64,000 bases of DNA from Phocoena phocoena (GCF_963924675.1 NC_089221.1:89694998-89758997), one strand, 5' to 3'. Numbered from the stretch's first letter, positions 24,136 to 35,939 are shown. Notes: generated by a model from the sequence alone, not told the origin. Program-made: numbers and translations.

Positions 24136-24259
24136 TTCTTTCTTTTTTTCTCTTTTTGGCTGTGCAGCTTCCAGGATCTTAGTTCCCCAACCAGGAATCG
24201 AACCGGGTCCCCTGCAGTGGAAGCACAGAGTCCTAACCACTGGACCACCTGGGAAGTCC
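24136..24259 (-). mobile_element. tRNA-derived SINE (Bov-tA/CHR-like, short), minus strand
   Basis: On the minus strand it reads 'acttcccaggtggtccagtgg', then 'ccggttcgattcctggttgg' and ends at 'gctgcacagcc' plus an A-rich tail. This is the cetartiodactyl tRNA-derived SINE lacking most of the CHR body. The 12-base repeat 'tggccttttctt' is perfect at 24124-24135 and 24260-24271. Confidence 0.92.
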
Positions 24260-25019
24260 TGGCCTTTTCTTATAAATTTAAACATATACCTATCATATGA
24301 CCCGAAAAATCCACTTCTAGGTATTTACCCAACAGAAATGAAAGCAAAAGACCACACAAAAACCTGTTTTCAAAAGCCTTTATGCTAAGTGAAAAATAAA
24401 AGCCTAATACAAAACACTTTATAGTGAAGGACTGATATCACCAAGATGTTGACAAAGGTTGTTCCTGACTTTTCTCTCCCTCACAAGAACAACTAACAAC
24501 TGCTCATGGACAAGACACCATTGAGAGAATCCTAGAACACAGGAGTGAGGCTGAAGCACCCTCTGCATGACAGGGAGCAAGACAGACTGCATTTAGAAGA
24601 GTGGCGAGAGGCCTGCCCCAGGCCAGTGCAGCACCATGCTGAGAGGCCTCCCCTGAGCCCATGGGTTCCTCCAGGGGGGAAAGAGAGCTTACGGTGGATA
24701 TCTAACTCCCCCAGCCTTGAGGGTCACTTCTTGGGAGCCCCATTCCCTCCAGTCTTGCCCCATGGGGATTGCAGGGGAAATCTGCAGGGCTTGACCACTA
24801 GGAAACTGATTTTGAAGGAGAAGGGGGTAGGGACTTGCAACAACTGGCACTCTGACCTTGGCAGATCAAGTAAGTTCCTACCTGCAGTGTCCAAGTAGTA
24901 GTCCCATCCAGCTGCTTTGCTTATCTGCAGAGCCAGGACGGTGGCACAGTTTGACCAGAGAACTTGGTGAGGTACACATCTGCCTGATTCAGGTCTTCTT
25001 CCTGGCCCTGAAGCCTATT

Positions 25020-25567
25020 CTTCCCCCACCTAGCCAGAAAGCCAGGCTAGAACACCTGGAAGCTGCAGAGCCCGGCAACACTCAGGAACAAAATATGGCA
25101 GGTAGAGCTGATCTTCTGCAAAGCAAAACCAGTGGCTCTGTTTGGCCAAGAAACTTGGGGAGTGGGTCAGCTTGAGTTAAAACCACAGAAAGCCTTACTG
25201 GACTTACAGAATTCCCTTGCTTCACACAGGCATGTGAGCTAATTCATAGCCTGGCCCACTGTTGAGTGTAGCTTGTGGCCCCTCCTGACCAGAAAGCCTG
25301 ATTGGGAATACCTGGAAAGCTTCTTGGAGCAGGCCTTCCTGATCTTCCCAAACAAGAGACCTGATTCAGAGCCTGACCCACTGCTGAGTGTAGCTCCTGG
25401 CTCCTCCCAGCCAGAAAGCCTGATTGGGAATACCTGGAAGGCGCACAGCCCAGCAACACTCAAGCAGAGAGTATGGCAGGCAGAGCTGATCATCCACAGA
25501 GCAAAACTAGTGGCACTGTTCAGCCAGGGAACTTGGGCATGAGTCAGCTTGAGTCAAGACTACAAAC
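25020..25567 (+). repeat. Imperfect 377-bp direct repeats in old L1 5'UTR
   Basis: Two modules, about 25020-25190 and 25397-25567, share 'agccagaaagcc' (25032 and 25409), 'gcaaaac(c/t)agtggc' and 'cagcttgagt' (25168 and 25545) at a constant 377-base offset. A further partial copy at about 25237-25321 shares 'aaagcctgattgggaatacc' with the second module at an offset near 125. They resemble tandem promoter modules of other mammalian L1 5'UTRs. Confidence 0.75.
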
Positions 25568-26334
25568 AGCCTTGCCAGCCCTGGAGCTGGTTCTCCCACT
25601 ACACCTTTGCAGGAAAACTAATTCATAGTTCTGCCTATTGCTTCAACCCACTCAACCAGGGAACCTAACCACAGCATGCAGGAAGTTGCATGACCCATCC
25701 AACAGCCTGGTTTACAATAGAACTTGAACAAAGAGCACAGCCCGTGACTTTCCACTTCTGCAGAGCAAAACCAGTGGCTCCATCTGGGCAAAGAATTCAG
25801 CACACAGTCTTGACTGATTGGGTCCCCAAGCAATGAGCCATGCAAGCCCTGGGTCCTATGCTGCTGTCCTGGAAGGGCAGGGAAGGTTTCATAGCCTCAC
25901 CTACTGCTCAGTATAGTACCCAGTCCCAGGCATCTGGTAAACTTGACCAGATAACTTGGGTACTGTGGAGCTCATCCTACAGCCTTACTTGGGCAGGGAA
26001 CCAAGCCAGCAGTCCTATCCAACTGATCTCAGCCAGCAGCACCCCATCCCTACTTGACCTCAGAGCTGAGGCAATGGCTTCTCACAAAAACAGACCCAAC
26101 CAGCAAGCCCCACTGCCCAAGGACATGACTAGCAGACAGGTCCAGAAACCCAGACTGAGATGATGGGTGAAGAACTATTTCTGCCAGCATGAACCTGTAG
26201 AGTCTGGAAGAAGAGACTGCTTACTCAAATGGGCAGATGTCAATATAAGGAATAAAGAATCACACACACAAAAAGGTATACATGATATCACCAAATGAAA
26301 CTAATAAAGCTCCAAAGACTGACCCTAAAGAAAT

Positions 26335-27591
26335 GGATATCTCTGAAATGTTAGAAAAAGAATCCAGAATAATCCTCTTAAAGAAGTTTGTTGAACTACA
26401 AGAACACACATATAAGCAACTAAACAAAATTGGGAAAATAATAAATTAACAAAACAAGTTCGACAAAAAAATATAGAAACCATAAAAAAAAAAACCACCC
26501 AGATGTCCTAGAACTCAAAAATGCAATGACAGAACTAAAAAAACCAAGGAAAAAAGTGAGAGAACCCATATCAACACTATTTTCGATGAAAAATGAGACA
26601 TTACAACTAATACCACAGATATATAAAGGATCATAAGATGGTACTATGAACACCTATATACCAAACAAACTGGACAATCTAGAAGAAATGGAAAAATTCT
26701 TAGAAACATACAACGTACCAAGATTGAATCAGGAAGAAAGAAAATTTGAACAGGCTAATTACTAGTAAGGAGATTGAATCAATAAGAAAAAAATATTTCT
26801 CAATGGAGAAAAGCCTAGGAACAGAGGGCTTCACTGGTGAATTTTACTAAATATTTAAAGAAGAATTAATGACAATCCTTCCCAAACTCTTCCAAAAAAA
26901 TCAAAGAGGAGGGAATGCTCCCAAACTTATAAGGTCAGCATTACCCTGATACCAAAGCCAGAAAAGGACACCACCAAAAGAGAAAACTACAGACCAATAT
27001 TCTTGCTGAATAGAGATGCAACAATTTTCAGTAAAGTACTAGCAAAATGAATTCAGCAGCATATTAAAAGAAGAATTTATCCCTAAGATGCCAGGATGGT
27101 TCAATATACACAAATCAATCAATGTGATACATCACATTAATAGAAAGAAAAAATATATAATCATCTCAATAGATGCTGAAAAAGCATTTGACCAAATTCA
27201 ACATTTAATTATGATAAAGTCTTAAATTAGGCATAGAAGGAATGTACCTCAACATCATAAAGCCATGTATGACAAGCCCACAGCTAACATCATATTTAAT
27301 GGTGAAAGGCTGAAAGCTTTTACTCTAAGATCAGGAACAAAACAAGGGTGCCCACTCTCACCAGTGCTATTAAACATAGTACTGGAAGTAATAGCCAGAA
27401 CAACCAGAAAAGAAAATAAGTAAAAGGTATCAGAACTGTAAAGGAAGAAGCAAAATTGTCTCTATTTGCAGATGACACAATTCTACACGTAGAAAACCCC
27501 AAAGACTCCACCAAAAGCTATTAGATCTAATCAACAAATTAAATAAAGTTGCAGGATACAAAATTCACATACAAAAAATTAGTAGAATTTC
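26335..27591 (+). pseudogene. Fused ORF1/ORF2 remnant of old L1
   Basis: The N-terminal part of ORF1, an RNA-binding coiled-coil protein, is recognisable around 26335-26560. It is followed directly by ORF2 sequence from upstream of the reverse transcriptase ('MYTYIPNKLDNLEEME'-like, about 26645-26695). The ORF1 C-terminus and the ORF2 endonuclease are missing. The RT part includes '[10 protein letters not shown]'-like sequence at about 27177 and a 'FADDTILHV'-like box at about 27467-27490, broken by stops and frameshifts. Confidence 0.75.
27574..27591. repeat. Left TSD of the full-length 5.8 kb L1
   Basis: 'aaaaattagtagaatttc' matches 33436-33453 with one mismatch. The pair brackets the L1 from its first base to its A-rich tail. 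Confidence 0.92.
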
Positions 27592-27603
27592 CAGAGATTG
27601 GTT

Positions 27604-27614
27604 CAAGATGGCGG
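27604..27614 (+). promoter_or_regulatory. YY1-like initiator motif at L1 5' end
   Basis: 'caagatggcgg' sits about 13 bases from the element's first base. In human L1 a YY1 site at the same place sets accurate initiation of the internal promoter. Matching position and core support the same role here by analogy only. Confidence 0.6.
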
Positions 27615-28499
27615 AGTAGAAGGATGTGCTCTCACTCCCTCTTGCGAGAACATTGGAATCACAACTAACTGCTGACCAGTCACTGACAGGAAGACGCTGG
27701 AACTCACCAAAAAAAATGCCCCACATCCAAAGACAAAGAAGAAGGCACAATGAGGTGGTAGGAGGGGCACAATCACAATAAAATCAAATCCCATAACTGC
27801 TGGGTGGGTGACTCACAAACTGGAGAACACTTATACCACAGAAGTCCACCCACTGGAGTGAAGGTTCTGAGCTCCACGTCAGGCTTCCCAACCAGGGGTC
27901 TGGCAACGGTAGGAGGAATTCCTAGGGAATCACACTTTGAAGGCTAGCGGCATTTGACTGCAGGACTTCGACAGGACTGGGAGACACAGAGACTCCACTC
28001 CTGGAGGGCACACACAAAGTAGTGTGTGCATCAGGACCCAGGGGAAGGAGCAGTGACCCTATAAGAGACTGAAACAGACCCACCTGTTAGCGTTGGAGGA
28101 TCTCCTGCAGAGGCAGGGGGTGGCTGTGTCTCATCATGAGGACAAGGACACTGGCAGCAGAAGTCCTGGGAAGTACTCCTTGGCATGAGCCTTCCCAGAG
28201 TCTGCCATTAGGCTCACCAAAGAGCCTGGGTAGGCTCCAGTGTTGGATCACCTCAGACCAAACAACCAACAGGCAGATAACCCAGCCCCACCCATCAGCA
28301 GACAAGCAGATTAAAGTTCTACTGAGCTCTGCCCAACAGAGCAACAGCCAGCTCTACCCATCACCAGTCCCTCCCATCAGGAAACTTGTATAAGCCTCTT
28401 AGATAGCCTCATCCACCAGAGGGCAGACAGCAGAAGCAAGAAGAACTACAATCCTGCAGCCTGTGGAACACAAACTACATTCACAGAAAAACAGACAAG

Positions 28500-29393
28500 A
28501 TAAAGAGGCAGAGAGCTATGTATCAGATGAAGGAACAACATAAAACCCCCGAAAAAAACCTAAATGAAGTGGAGGTAGGCAACCTTCCAGAAAAAGAATT
28601 CATAATAATGAGAGTGAAGATGATCCAGGACCTCGGATAAAGAATGGAGGCGAAGATCAAGAAGATGTAAGAAATGTTTAACAAAGACCTAGAAGAATTA
28701 AAGAACAAACAAACAGAGTTTTACAATAACTGAAATGAAAACTACACTAGAAGGAATCAATAGCAGAATAACTGAGGCAGAAAAATGGATAAATGACCTG
28801 GAAGACAGAATGGGGGAATTCTCTGCTGTGGAACAGAATAAAGAAAAAAGAATGAAAAGAAATGAAGACAGCCTAAGAGACCTCTGGGACAACATTAAAT
28901 GCAACAACATTCGCATTATAGGGGTCCCAGAAGGAGAAGAGAGAAAGGACCAGAGAAAATATTTGAAGAGATTATAGTTGAAAACTTCCCTAACATGGGA
29001 AAGGAAATAGCCACCCAAGTCCAGGAAGTGTAGTGAGTCCCATACAGGGTAAACCCAAGGAGAAACACACCAACATAGTAATCAAATTGGCAAAAAAATA
29101 AAAACAAAGATAAATTATTGAAAGCTGCAAGGGAAAAATGACAAATAACATACAAGAGAACTCCCATAAGGTTAACAGCTGATTTCTCAGCAGAAACTCT
29201 ACAAGCCAGAAGGGAGTGGCATGATATACTTAAAGTGATGAAAGGGAAGAACATACAACCAAGATTACTCTACCGGGAGAGGATCTCATTCAGATTTGCT
29301 GGAGAAATCAAAAGCTTTACAGACAACCAAAAGCTAAGAGAATTCAGCACCACCAAACCAGCTCTGCAACAAATGCTAAAGGAACTTCTCTAA
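28500..29393 (+). pseudogene. L1 ORF1 pseudogene (5.8 kb L1)
   Basis: ORF1p normally forms trimers through an N-terminal coiled coil and binds L1 RNA with an RRM-like domain and a C-terminal domain. Alignment with the ORF1 of the 35.7 kb copy places its start at 28500-28502, where the codon is ATA instead of ATG. The best surviving part (28735-28977) has 'ITEAEKWINDLEDRMGEFSA' (end of coiled coil) and 'LRDLWDNIKCNNIRIIGVPE' (start of the RRM region). Downstream, '...ISFRFAGEIKSFTDNQKL'-like sequence and the 'QQMLKELL' end are readable in broken frames. The usual length is about 300 codons; in-frame stops and frameshifts kill this copy. Confidence 0.9.
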
Positions 29394-29451
29394 GTGGAAA
29401 CACAAGAGAACAAAAGGACCTACAAAAAACAAACCCAAAACAATTAAGAAA

Positions 29452-32400
29452 ATGGTAATAGGAACATATGTATCAATAAATACCTTAAACGTGAATGGAT
29501 TAAATGCTCCAACCAAAAGACACAGGCTCGCTGAATGGATAGAAAAATAAGGCCCATATACATGCTGTCTACAAGAGACCCACTTCAGACCTAGGGACAC
29601 ATACAGACTGAAAGTGAGGGGATGGAAAAAGATATTCCATGCAAATGGAAATCAAAAGAAAGCTGGAGTAGCAATATTCATATCAGATAAAATAGACTTT
29701 AAAATAAAGAATGTTGCAAGAGACAAGGAAGGACACTACATAATGATCAAGTGATAAATCCAAGAAGAAGATATAACAATTATAAATACATATGTACTCA
29801 ATATAGGAGCACCTCCATACATAAGGCAACTGCTAACAGCTATAAAAGAGGAAATCAACAACAGCACAATAATAGTGGGGAACTTCAATACCTCACTTAC
29901 ACCAATGGACAGGTCATCCAGACAGAATATTAACAAGGAAACACAAGCTTTGAATGACACAATAGACCAGACAGATTTAACTGATATTTATAGGACATTC
30001 CATCCAAAAATATCATTTTCCACTTTCTGCTCAAATGCACATGGAACATTCTCCAGGATTGATCATATCTTGGATCACAGATGAAGCCTCAGTAAATTTA
30101 AGAAAACCGAAATCATATCCAGCATCTTTTCTGACCACAACGCTATGAGATTAGATACCAATTACAGGGGAATAAAATGTAAAAAACAAAAATACATGGA
30201 GGGTAACCAATACATTACTAAATAACCAAGAGGTCACTGAGGAAATCTAAAAATACCTAGAGACAAATGACAATGAAAACAGGACAATCCAAAACCTATG
30301 GGATGCAGCAAAAGCAGTTCTAAGAGGGAAGTCTATAGCTATACAAGCCTACCTCAAGAAACAAGAAAAACCCCAAATAAACAATCTAGCCTTACACCGA
30401 AAGGAACTAGAGAAAGAAGAACAAACAAAACCCAAAGTTAGAAGAAGGAAAGAAATCATAAAGATCAGAGCAGAAATAAATGAAATAGAAACAAAGAAAA
30501 CAATAGCAAAGATCAATAAAACTAAAAGCTGGTTCTTTGAGAAGATAAACAAAATTGAGAAACCATTAGCCAGACTCATCAAGAAAAAGAGGGAGAGGAC
30601 TCAAATCAATAAAATTAAAATGAAAAAGGAGAAGTTACAACAGACACCGCAGAAATACAAAGCATCCTAAGAGATTACTACAAGGAACTCTATGCCAATA
30701 AAATGGATAACCTGGAAGAAATGGAAAAATTCTTAGAAAGGTATAACTTTCTAAGACTGAACCAGGAAGAAATGGAAAATATGAACAGACAAACCACAAG
30801 TAATGAAATTGAAACTGTGATTTAAAATCTTCCAACAAATAAGAGGACCAGATGGCTTCACAAGTGAATTCTATCAAACACTTAAAGAAGCGCTAACATG
30901 CATCCTTCTCAAACTCTTCCAAAAAATTGTAGAGGAAGGAAAACTTCCCAACTCATTCTATGAGGCCACCATCACCCTGATACCAAAACCAGAAAAAGAT
31001 ACTACAAAAAAAAAAAAAAATTACAGACCAATATCACTGATGAACATAGATGCAAAAATCCTCAACAAAATACTAGCAAACAGAATCCAACAACACATTA
31101 AAAGGATCACACACCATGATCCAGTAGGATTTATCCCAGGGATGCAAGGATTCTTCAATATAAGGAGATCAATCAATGGGATACACCATATTAACAAATT
31201 GAAGAATAAAAACCATATTATCATCCCAATAGATGTGGAAAAAACTTTTGACAACATTCAACACCTGTTTATGATAAAAACTCTCCACAAAGTGGGCATA
31301 GAGGGAACCTACCTCAACATACTAAAGGCCATATATGACAAACCAACAGCAAACATCATTCTCAATGGTGAAAAACTGAAAGCATTTCCTCTAAGATCAG
31401 GAGCAAGACAAGGATGCCCACTCTCATCTCTGTTAATCAACATAGTTGCTGAACTCCCAGCCACAGCAATCAGAGAAGAGAAAGAAATAAAAGGAATCCA
31501 AATTGGAAAAAAAGAAGTAAAACTGTTACTGTTTGCAGATGACATGAGACTATACATAGTAAATCCTAAAGACGCCACCAGAATACTAGAGCCAATCAAT
31601 GAATTTGGAAAAGTTGCAGGATACAGAATTAATGCACAGAAATCTCTTGCATTCCTATATACTAACAATGAAAGAACAGAAAGAGAAATTAAAGAAACAA
31701 TCCCATGTACCATTGCAACAAAAAGAATAAAATACCTAGGAATAAACCTACCTAAGGAGGTAAAACACCTGTACTCAGAAAACTATAAGACACTGATGAA
31801 AGAAATCAGAGATGACACAAACAGATGGAGAGATATACCATGTTCTTGGATTGGAAGAGTCAATAATGTGAAAATGAGTATACTACCAAAGCAATCTACA
31901 GATTCAATACAATCCCCATCAAGTTACCAATGGCATTTTTTACAGAACTAGAACAAAAAAATCTTAAAATTTGTATGGAGACACAAAAGACTCCGAATAG
32001 CCAAAGCAGTCTTGAGGGAAAAAAACGGAGCTGGAGGAATCAGACTCCCTGACTTCAAACTATACTACAAAGCTACAGTCATCAAGACAACATGGTACTG
32101 GCACAAAAACAGAAACATAGATCAGTGGAACATGATAGAAAGCCCAGAGATAAACCCACACACCTATGGTCAACTACTCTATGACAAAGGAGGCAAGGAT
32201 ATACAATGGAGAAAGACAGTCTCTTCAATAAGCGGTGCTGGGAAAACTGGACAGCTACATGTAAAAGAATGAAATTAGAACACTCCCTAACACCATACAC
32301 AAAAATAAACTCAAAATGGATTAGAGACCTAAATGTAAGACTGGACATTATAAAACTCTTAGAGGAAAACATAGGAAGAACACTCTGACATAAATCACAG

Positions 32401-33250
32401 CAAGATCTTTTTTGATCTACCTCCTAGAGTAATGGAAATAAAAACAAAGATAAAGAATGGCAACCTAATGAAACATAAAAGCTTTTGTAAAGCAAAGGAA
32501 ACTACAAACAAGACGAAAAGACAACCCTCAGAATGGGAGAAAATATTTGCAACTGAGTCAACAGACAAAGGATTAATCTCCAAAATATATAAACAGCTCA
32601 TGCAGCTCAATATTAAAAAAAACAAACAACCCAAACCAAAAATGGGCTGAAGACCTAAATAGACATTTCTCCTAAGAGGACATACAGATGGCCAATAAGC
32701 ACATGAAAAGCTTCTCAACATCACTAATTATTAGGGAAATGCAAATCAAAACTACAATGAGGTATCACCTCACACCAGTTAGAATAGGCATCATCAGAAA
32801 TTCTACAAACAACAAATTCTGGAGAGGATGTGGAGAAAATGGAACCCTCTTGCACTGCTGACGGGAATGTAAATTGATGCAGCCACTATGGAGAACAGTA
32901 TGGAGGTTCCTTAAAAAACTAAAAATAGAATTACCATATGACCCAGCAATCCCACTGCTGGGCAGATACCCAGAGAAAACCATAAATTAAAAAGACACAT
33001 GCACCCCAATGTTCCTTGCAGAACTATTTACAATAGCCAGGTCATGGAGCAACCTAAATGCCCATCAACAGATGAATGGATAAACAAGATGTGGTACATA
33101 TATACAGTGGAATATTACTCAGCCATAAAAAAGAACGAAATTGTGTCATTTGTAGAGACGTGGATGAATCTAGAGACTGTCATACAGAGTGAAGTAAGTC
33201 AGAAAGAGAAAAACAAATATCGTATATTAGCACATATATGTGGAACCTAG
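29452..33250 (+). pseudogene. L1 ORF2 pseudogene (endonuclease/reverse transcriptase)
   Basis: ORF2p nicks target DNA and reverse-transcribes L1 RNA on the spot. The start ATG is at 29452. The endonuclease part holds 'LNVNGLNAP'-like sequence near 29490, a damaged 'GDFN' motif (here G-N-F-N, about 29879) and the DH catalytic motif near 30058. The RT part is the longest open piece (31040-31951, 303 codons). It includes '[20 protein letters not shown]', '[16 protein letters not shown]' and FADD at 31532-31543, followed by M-R-L-Y where the family has M-I-L-Y. An A14 run at about 31007-31020 replaces a mixed AAG/AAA stretch, suggesting slippage. The C-terminal pieces (32012-32272, 32432-32650, 32999-33250) are split by frameshifts. 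The cysteine motif near 32855 has lost a tryptophan codon (tgg to tga). Confidence 0.9.
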
Positions 33251-33435
33251 CAAAGTGGTACAGATGAACTGGTTTGCAGGGCAGAAATTGAGACACAGAT
33301 GTAGAGAACAAACGTATGGATGCCAAGAGGGGAAAGTGGCAGGGGGGTGTGGGGGGGATTGACATGTATACACTGACGTGTATAAAATGGATGACTAATA
33401 AGAACCTGTTGTATAAAAATAAATAAAATTCAAAG

Positions 33436-34849
33436 AAAAATTAGTAGCATTTCTATACACCAACAATAAATTATCTGAAAAAGAAAATGATCCCTTTTAC
33501 AATTGCATCAAAAACAATAAAATACTTAGGAATCAATTTAGCCAAGGAGGTAAAAGATCTCTACACTGAAAACTACAAGATACTGTAGATATTGATGCAC
33601 GAAATTGAAGAAGACACAAATAAATGGAAAGTTATCCTACATTCACGTATCAGAAGAATATTATTAAATATTATTAAAATGTCCATACTACCCAATGCCA
33701 TTTACAGATTCAATGCGATCCCTATCCAAATTCCAATGGCATTTTTTACAGAAGTAGAAAAATCAATCCTAAAATGTATATGGGAACACAAAAGACCCTG
33801 AGCAGCCAAAGAAAAACTGAAAAAGAACAACAAATCAGGAGGCATCCTGATTCCAGATTTCAAGCTATATTATAAAGCTGTAGTAACCAAAATAGTAAGG
33901 TACTGGCATAAAAACACACACACAGACCCACAGAACAGAATTGAGGGCCCAGAAATAAACCAATGCATATATGGTCAACTAATATTTGACAGTGGGGCAA
34001 GAATACTCAAATAGAGAAAAGAACATCTCTTCAATAAGTGGTGCTGGGAAATTGAATATGTAAAAGAATGAAACTAGACCCCTATGCTACACCTCACAAA
34101 AATTAACTTGAAATGGATTAAAGAGGTAAATGTAAGATTGGAAACCATAAAACTCCTAGAAGGAAACATGGGAAAAAGCTTCTTGACATAGGTCTTGGGA
34201 ATGATTTTTTGGACATGAGATACAACTCCTAAATCACAAGCAACAAAATAAAAAATGAACAAGTTGACTATGTCAAAGTATTTTAAAATCTTCTGTACAG
34301 CAAAAGAAATGATCAATACAATTAAAAGACAACCTACAGAATGGCAAAAAATAGTTGTAAACCATATATCTGATAAGGAGTTAATACTTAAAATATACAA
34401 AGAACTCATACAACTCAATAGCAAAATCACAACCCAAATAATCCAGTTTCAAAATAGAGAAAGGACCAAACTCATAGAAAAAGATATCAGACTTGCGGTT
34501 ATTGGAGGTGGGAATTGGGGGGAGGTGATATTAGATGAAGGTGGTCAAAAAGCACAAACTTCCAGTTATAAGATAAATAAGTACTAGGAATGTAATATAC
34601 AACATCATGACTATAGTTAATACCACTGTACATTATATATGAAAACTGTTAAGTGAATAAATCCTAAGAGTTCTCATCACAAGGAAAAACAAAACATTTT
34701 CTTCATTCTTTTTTGTATGTATGAGATGACGGGTGTTAACTAAACTTATTTACAATAAATGTGAATCAAATTATGCTGTTCACCTTAAACTCATAGAGTG
34801 CTGTATGTCAATTATATCTCAATAAAACTAGAAAAAAAAGACTTTATAT
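33436..34849 (+). mobile_element. Second old L1 of the nest, right part (ORF2 end, 3'UTR)
   Basis: It resumes with 'ttagtagcatttctatacacc', exactly where the left part stopped. It continues through the thumb/C-terminal part of ORF2 with '[20 protein letters not shown]'-like sequence (about 33520), the '[16 protein letters not shown]' region (about 33850) and the frame at 34255-34587. It ends in a 3'UTR with terminal 'ctcaataaaactagaaaaaaaa'. Another internal deletion lies near 34455, where ORF2 sequence jumps to 3'UTR. Confidence 0.82.
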
Positions 34850-35110
34850 TGTAACATTCCATTTCTTTGATATTCTGGAAAAGGAAAAAAATCATAGTGA
34901 CAGAAAACAGATCATTGGTTGCCAGAGGGAGGGACTGACTATTAGGGATATGAGGAAACTTTACGATGTGATGGAAATACTATTTATCTTGGTTGTGGGG
35001 GGTTATTATGCAGCTGTATACATTTATCAAAACATTTCAACTGTGCTCTTTAAAAGGTGAATTTTATTGTATGTAAATATACCTCAGTAAACCTAACTTA
35101 AAAAAATTTG
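34850..35110 (+). mobile_element. Outermost old L1 of the nest, right part (3'UTR)
   Basis: 'acattccatttctttgatattctgg', 'acagatcattggttgccagagg' (regions at about 34853 and 34908) and the '...tcagtaaacctaacttaaaa' end are typical of an old L1 3'UTR. It follows directly from 24423 when the inner 10.4 kb is removed. Confidence 0.78.
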
Positions 35111-35731
35111 AGTGTGAAAGCAAATCATAGAAGAAACTATATAGTATGAGTCCATTTACATAAAGATCAAAACTTTATATACAATTTATATTGTTTTGAG
35201 ATAAATAAGTATTCAGTTAACATTATAACATAATAAACACAAAATTCCAAATAGTGCTTTTCTATGGGGGAAGAGAAGAGGTATAGGATCAGGAGAGATA
35301 GGTAAGGTCTTCAAAAGTCTTCTTCATCCTCTATGTCTCAGGGTGGATGATCTCTACATTATATCTATATTATTATTCTTTATTTCTTGTATACTATATA
35401 TATATCTGTATATAACACAATAAAAATTTATTGGTTTAATATTTTTCCTATAGGGAAACAATGCTTGTAGTACCTTGTTTCTCTAATAAATGTGTCATAT
35501 GTGCAGACAGCAGAGTTTTCTGCTGAAATGGGACAGCAGATCCATGGAATCACATGCTCTAGTTCTAAAATGTCTTTCAGGAAATCTTCTCAAGACTTCC
35601 ATCCATGATAAAGAGGACGATCTCTACCTGGCAGGCCTGGAGGACAGAGAGGACACTTGGAAAGGCTGTCCTCTAATTTGAAAATAATTCCATCTTCTTG
35701 TTTTCTCTCAATAATGGCCAGAACTTTGCTT
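35111..35731. other. AT-rich stretch, possible older L1 3' remnant, no gene
   Basis: The beginning ('caaatcatagaagaaactatatagtatgagtcc' region) again resembles an L1 tail. The remainder is AT-rich with a short (TA)n at about 35395-35405. No coding or RNA gene is visible. Confidence 0.45.
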
Positions 35732-35744
35732 AAACATCTAGGTT
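35732..35744. repeat. Left TSD of the 7.1 kb L1
   Basis: 'aaacatctaggtt' matches 'aaacatctacgtt' at 42861-42873, one mismatch in 13, and marks the two ends of the element. Confidence 0.88.
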
Positions 35745-35748
35745 AGGG

Positions 35749-35759
35749 AAAGATGACGG
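35749..35759 (+). promoter_or_regulatory. Degenerate YY1-like motif at L1 5' end
   Basis: 'aaagatgacgg' stands at the position of the usual 'aagatggcgg' initiator motif. The GGC is changed to GAC, which would be expected to weaken YY1 binding. Confidence 0.45.
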
Positions 35760-35939
35760 AAGAGTAAGACGGAGAGATCACCTTCCTACCCACAGATACA
35801 CCAGAAATACATCTACATGTGGAACAACTCCTACAGAACACCTACTCAACGCTGGCAGAAGACCTCAGACCTCCCAAAAGGCAGGAAAGTCCCCACGTAC
35901 CTGGGTAGGGAAAAAGAAAAACGAATAAACAGAGACAAA

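Larger units (their letters stand above)
21290..24423 (+). mobile_element. Outermost old L1 of the nested array, left part
   Basis: ORF2 sequence from before the reverse transcriptase ('gcagctaaagcaatgcttagaagg' region at about 21339) through the RT ('gggaacaaggcaaggatatcc' region at about 22860, catalytic box decayed near 22995). It reaches the C-terminal region at about 24300 ('ccacttctaggtatttaccc'). It is interrupted by a Tigger element, a short L1 tail and a SINE. It resumes at about 34850 ('actttatattgtaacattcc') after a 10.4 kb insertion. 'actttata' occurs at both edges. Confidence 0.8.
24424..27591 (+). mobile_element. Second old L1 of the nest, left part (5'UTR, ORF1 start, ORF2 part)
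   Basis: It starts with an L1-like 5' end (about 24424, 'gatatcaccaagatgttgac'), followed by about 1.9 kb of 5'UTR with internal repeats. An ORF1 N-terminal remnant begins at about 26335 ('atggatatctctgaaatg'). After an internal deletion near 26560 it carries ORF2 pre-RT and RT sequence up to 27591, where the young L1 is inserted. It continues at 33436. Confidence 0.85.
27592..33435 (+). mobile_element. Structurally full-length L1 (5.84 kb), inactive
   Basis: A complete L1 layout: 5' end with a YY1-like 'caagatggcgg' (27604-27614), a 5'UTR of about 0.9 kb, ORF1 (28500-29393), a short spacer, ORF2 (29452-33250), and a 3'UTR ending 'aaaataaataaaattc'. The 18-base TSD (one mismatch) shows insertion into the older L1. 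The ORF1 start codon is ATA, and both frames carry stops and indels. Its 5'UTR is unlike that of the L1 at 35.7 kb although the ORFs are clearly homologous. Confidence 0.95.

Noticed and set aside
28136..28393. Frames in the 5'UTR of the 5.8 kb L1
   Set aside because: They lie wholly inside the L1 5'UTR, with no similarity to each other or to the antisense frame of the other L1.
34501..34560. Glycine-rich frame end near 34500 considered as a separate gene
   Set aside because: It is L1 3'UTR read in the frame continuing from ORF2 after an internal deletion.
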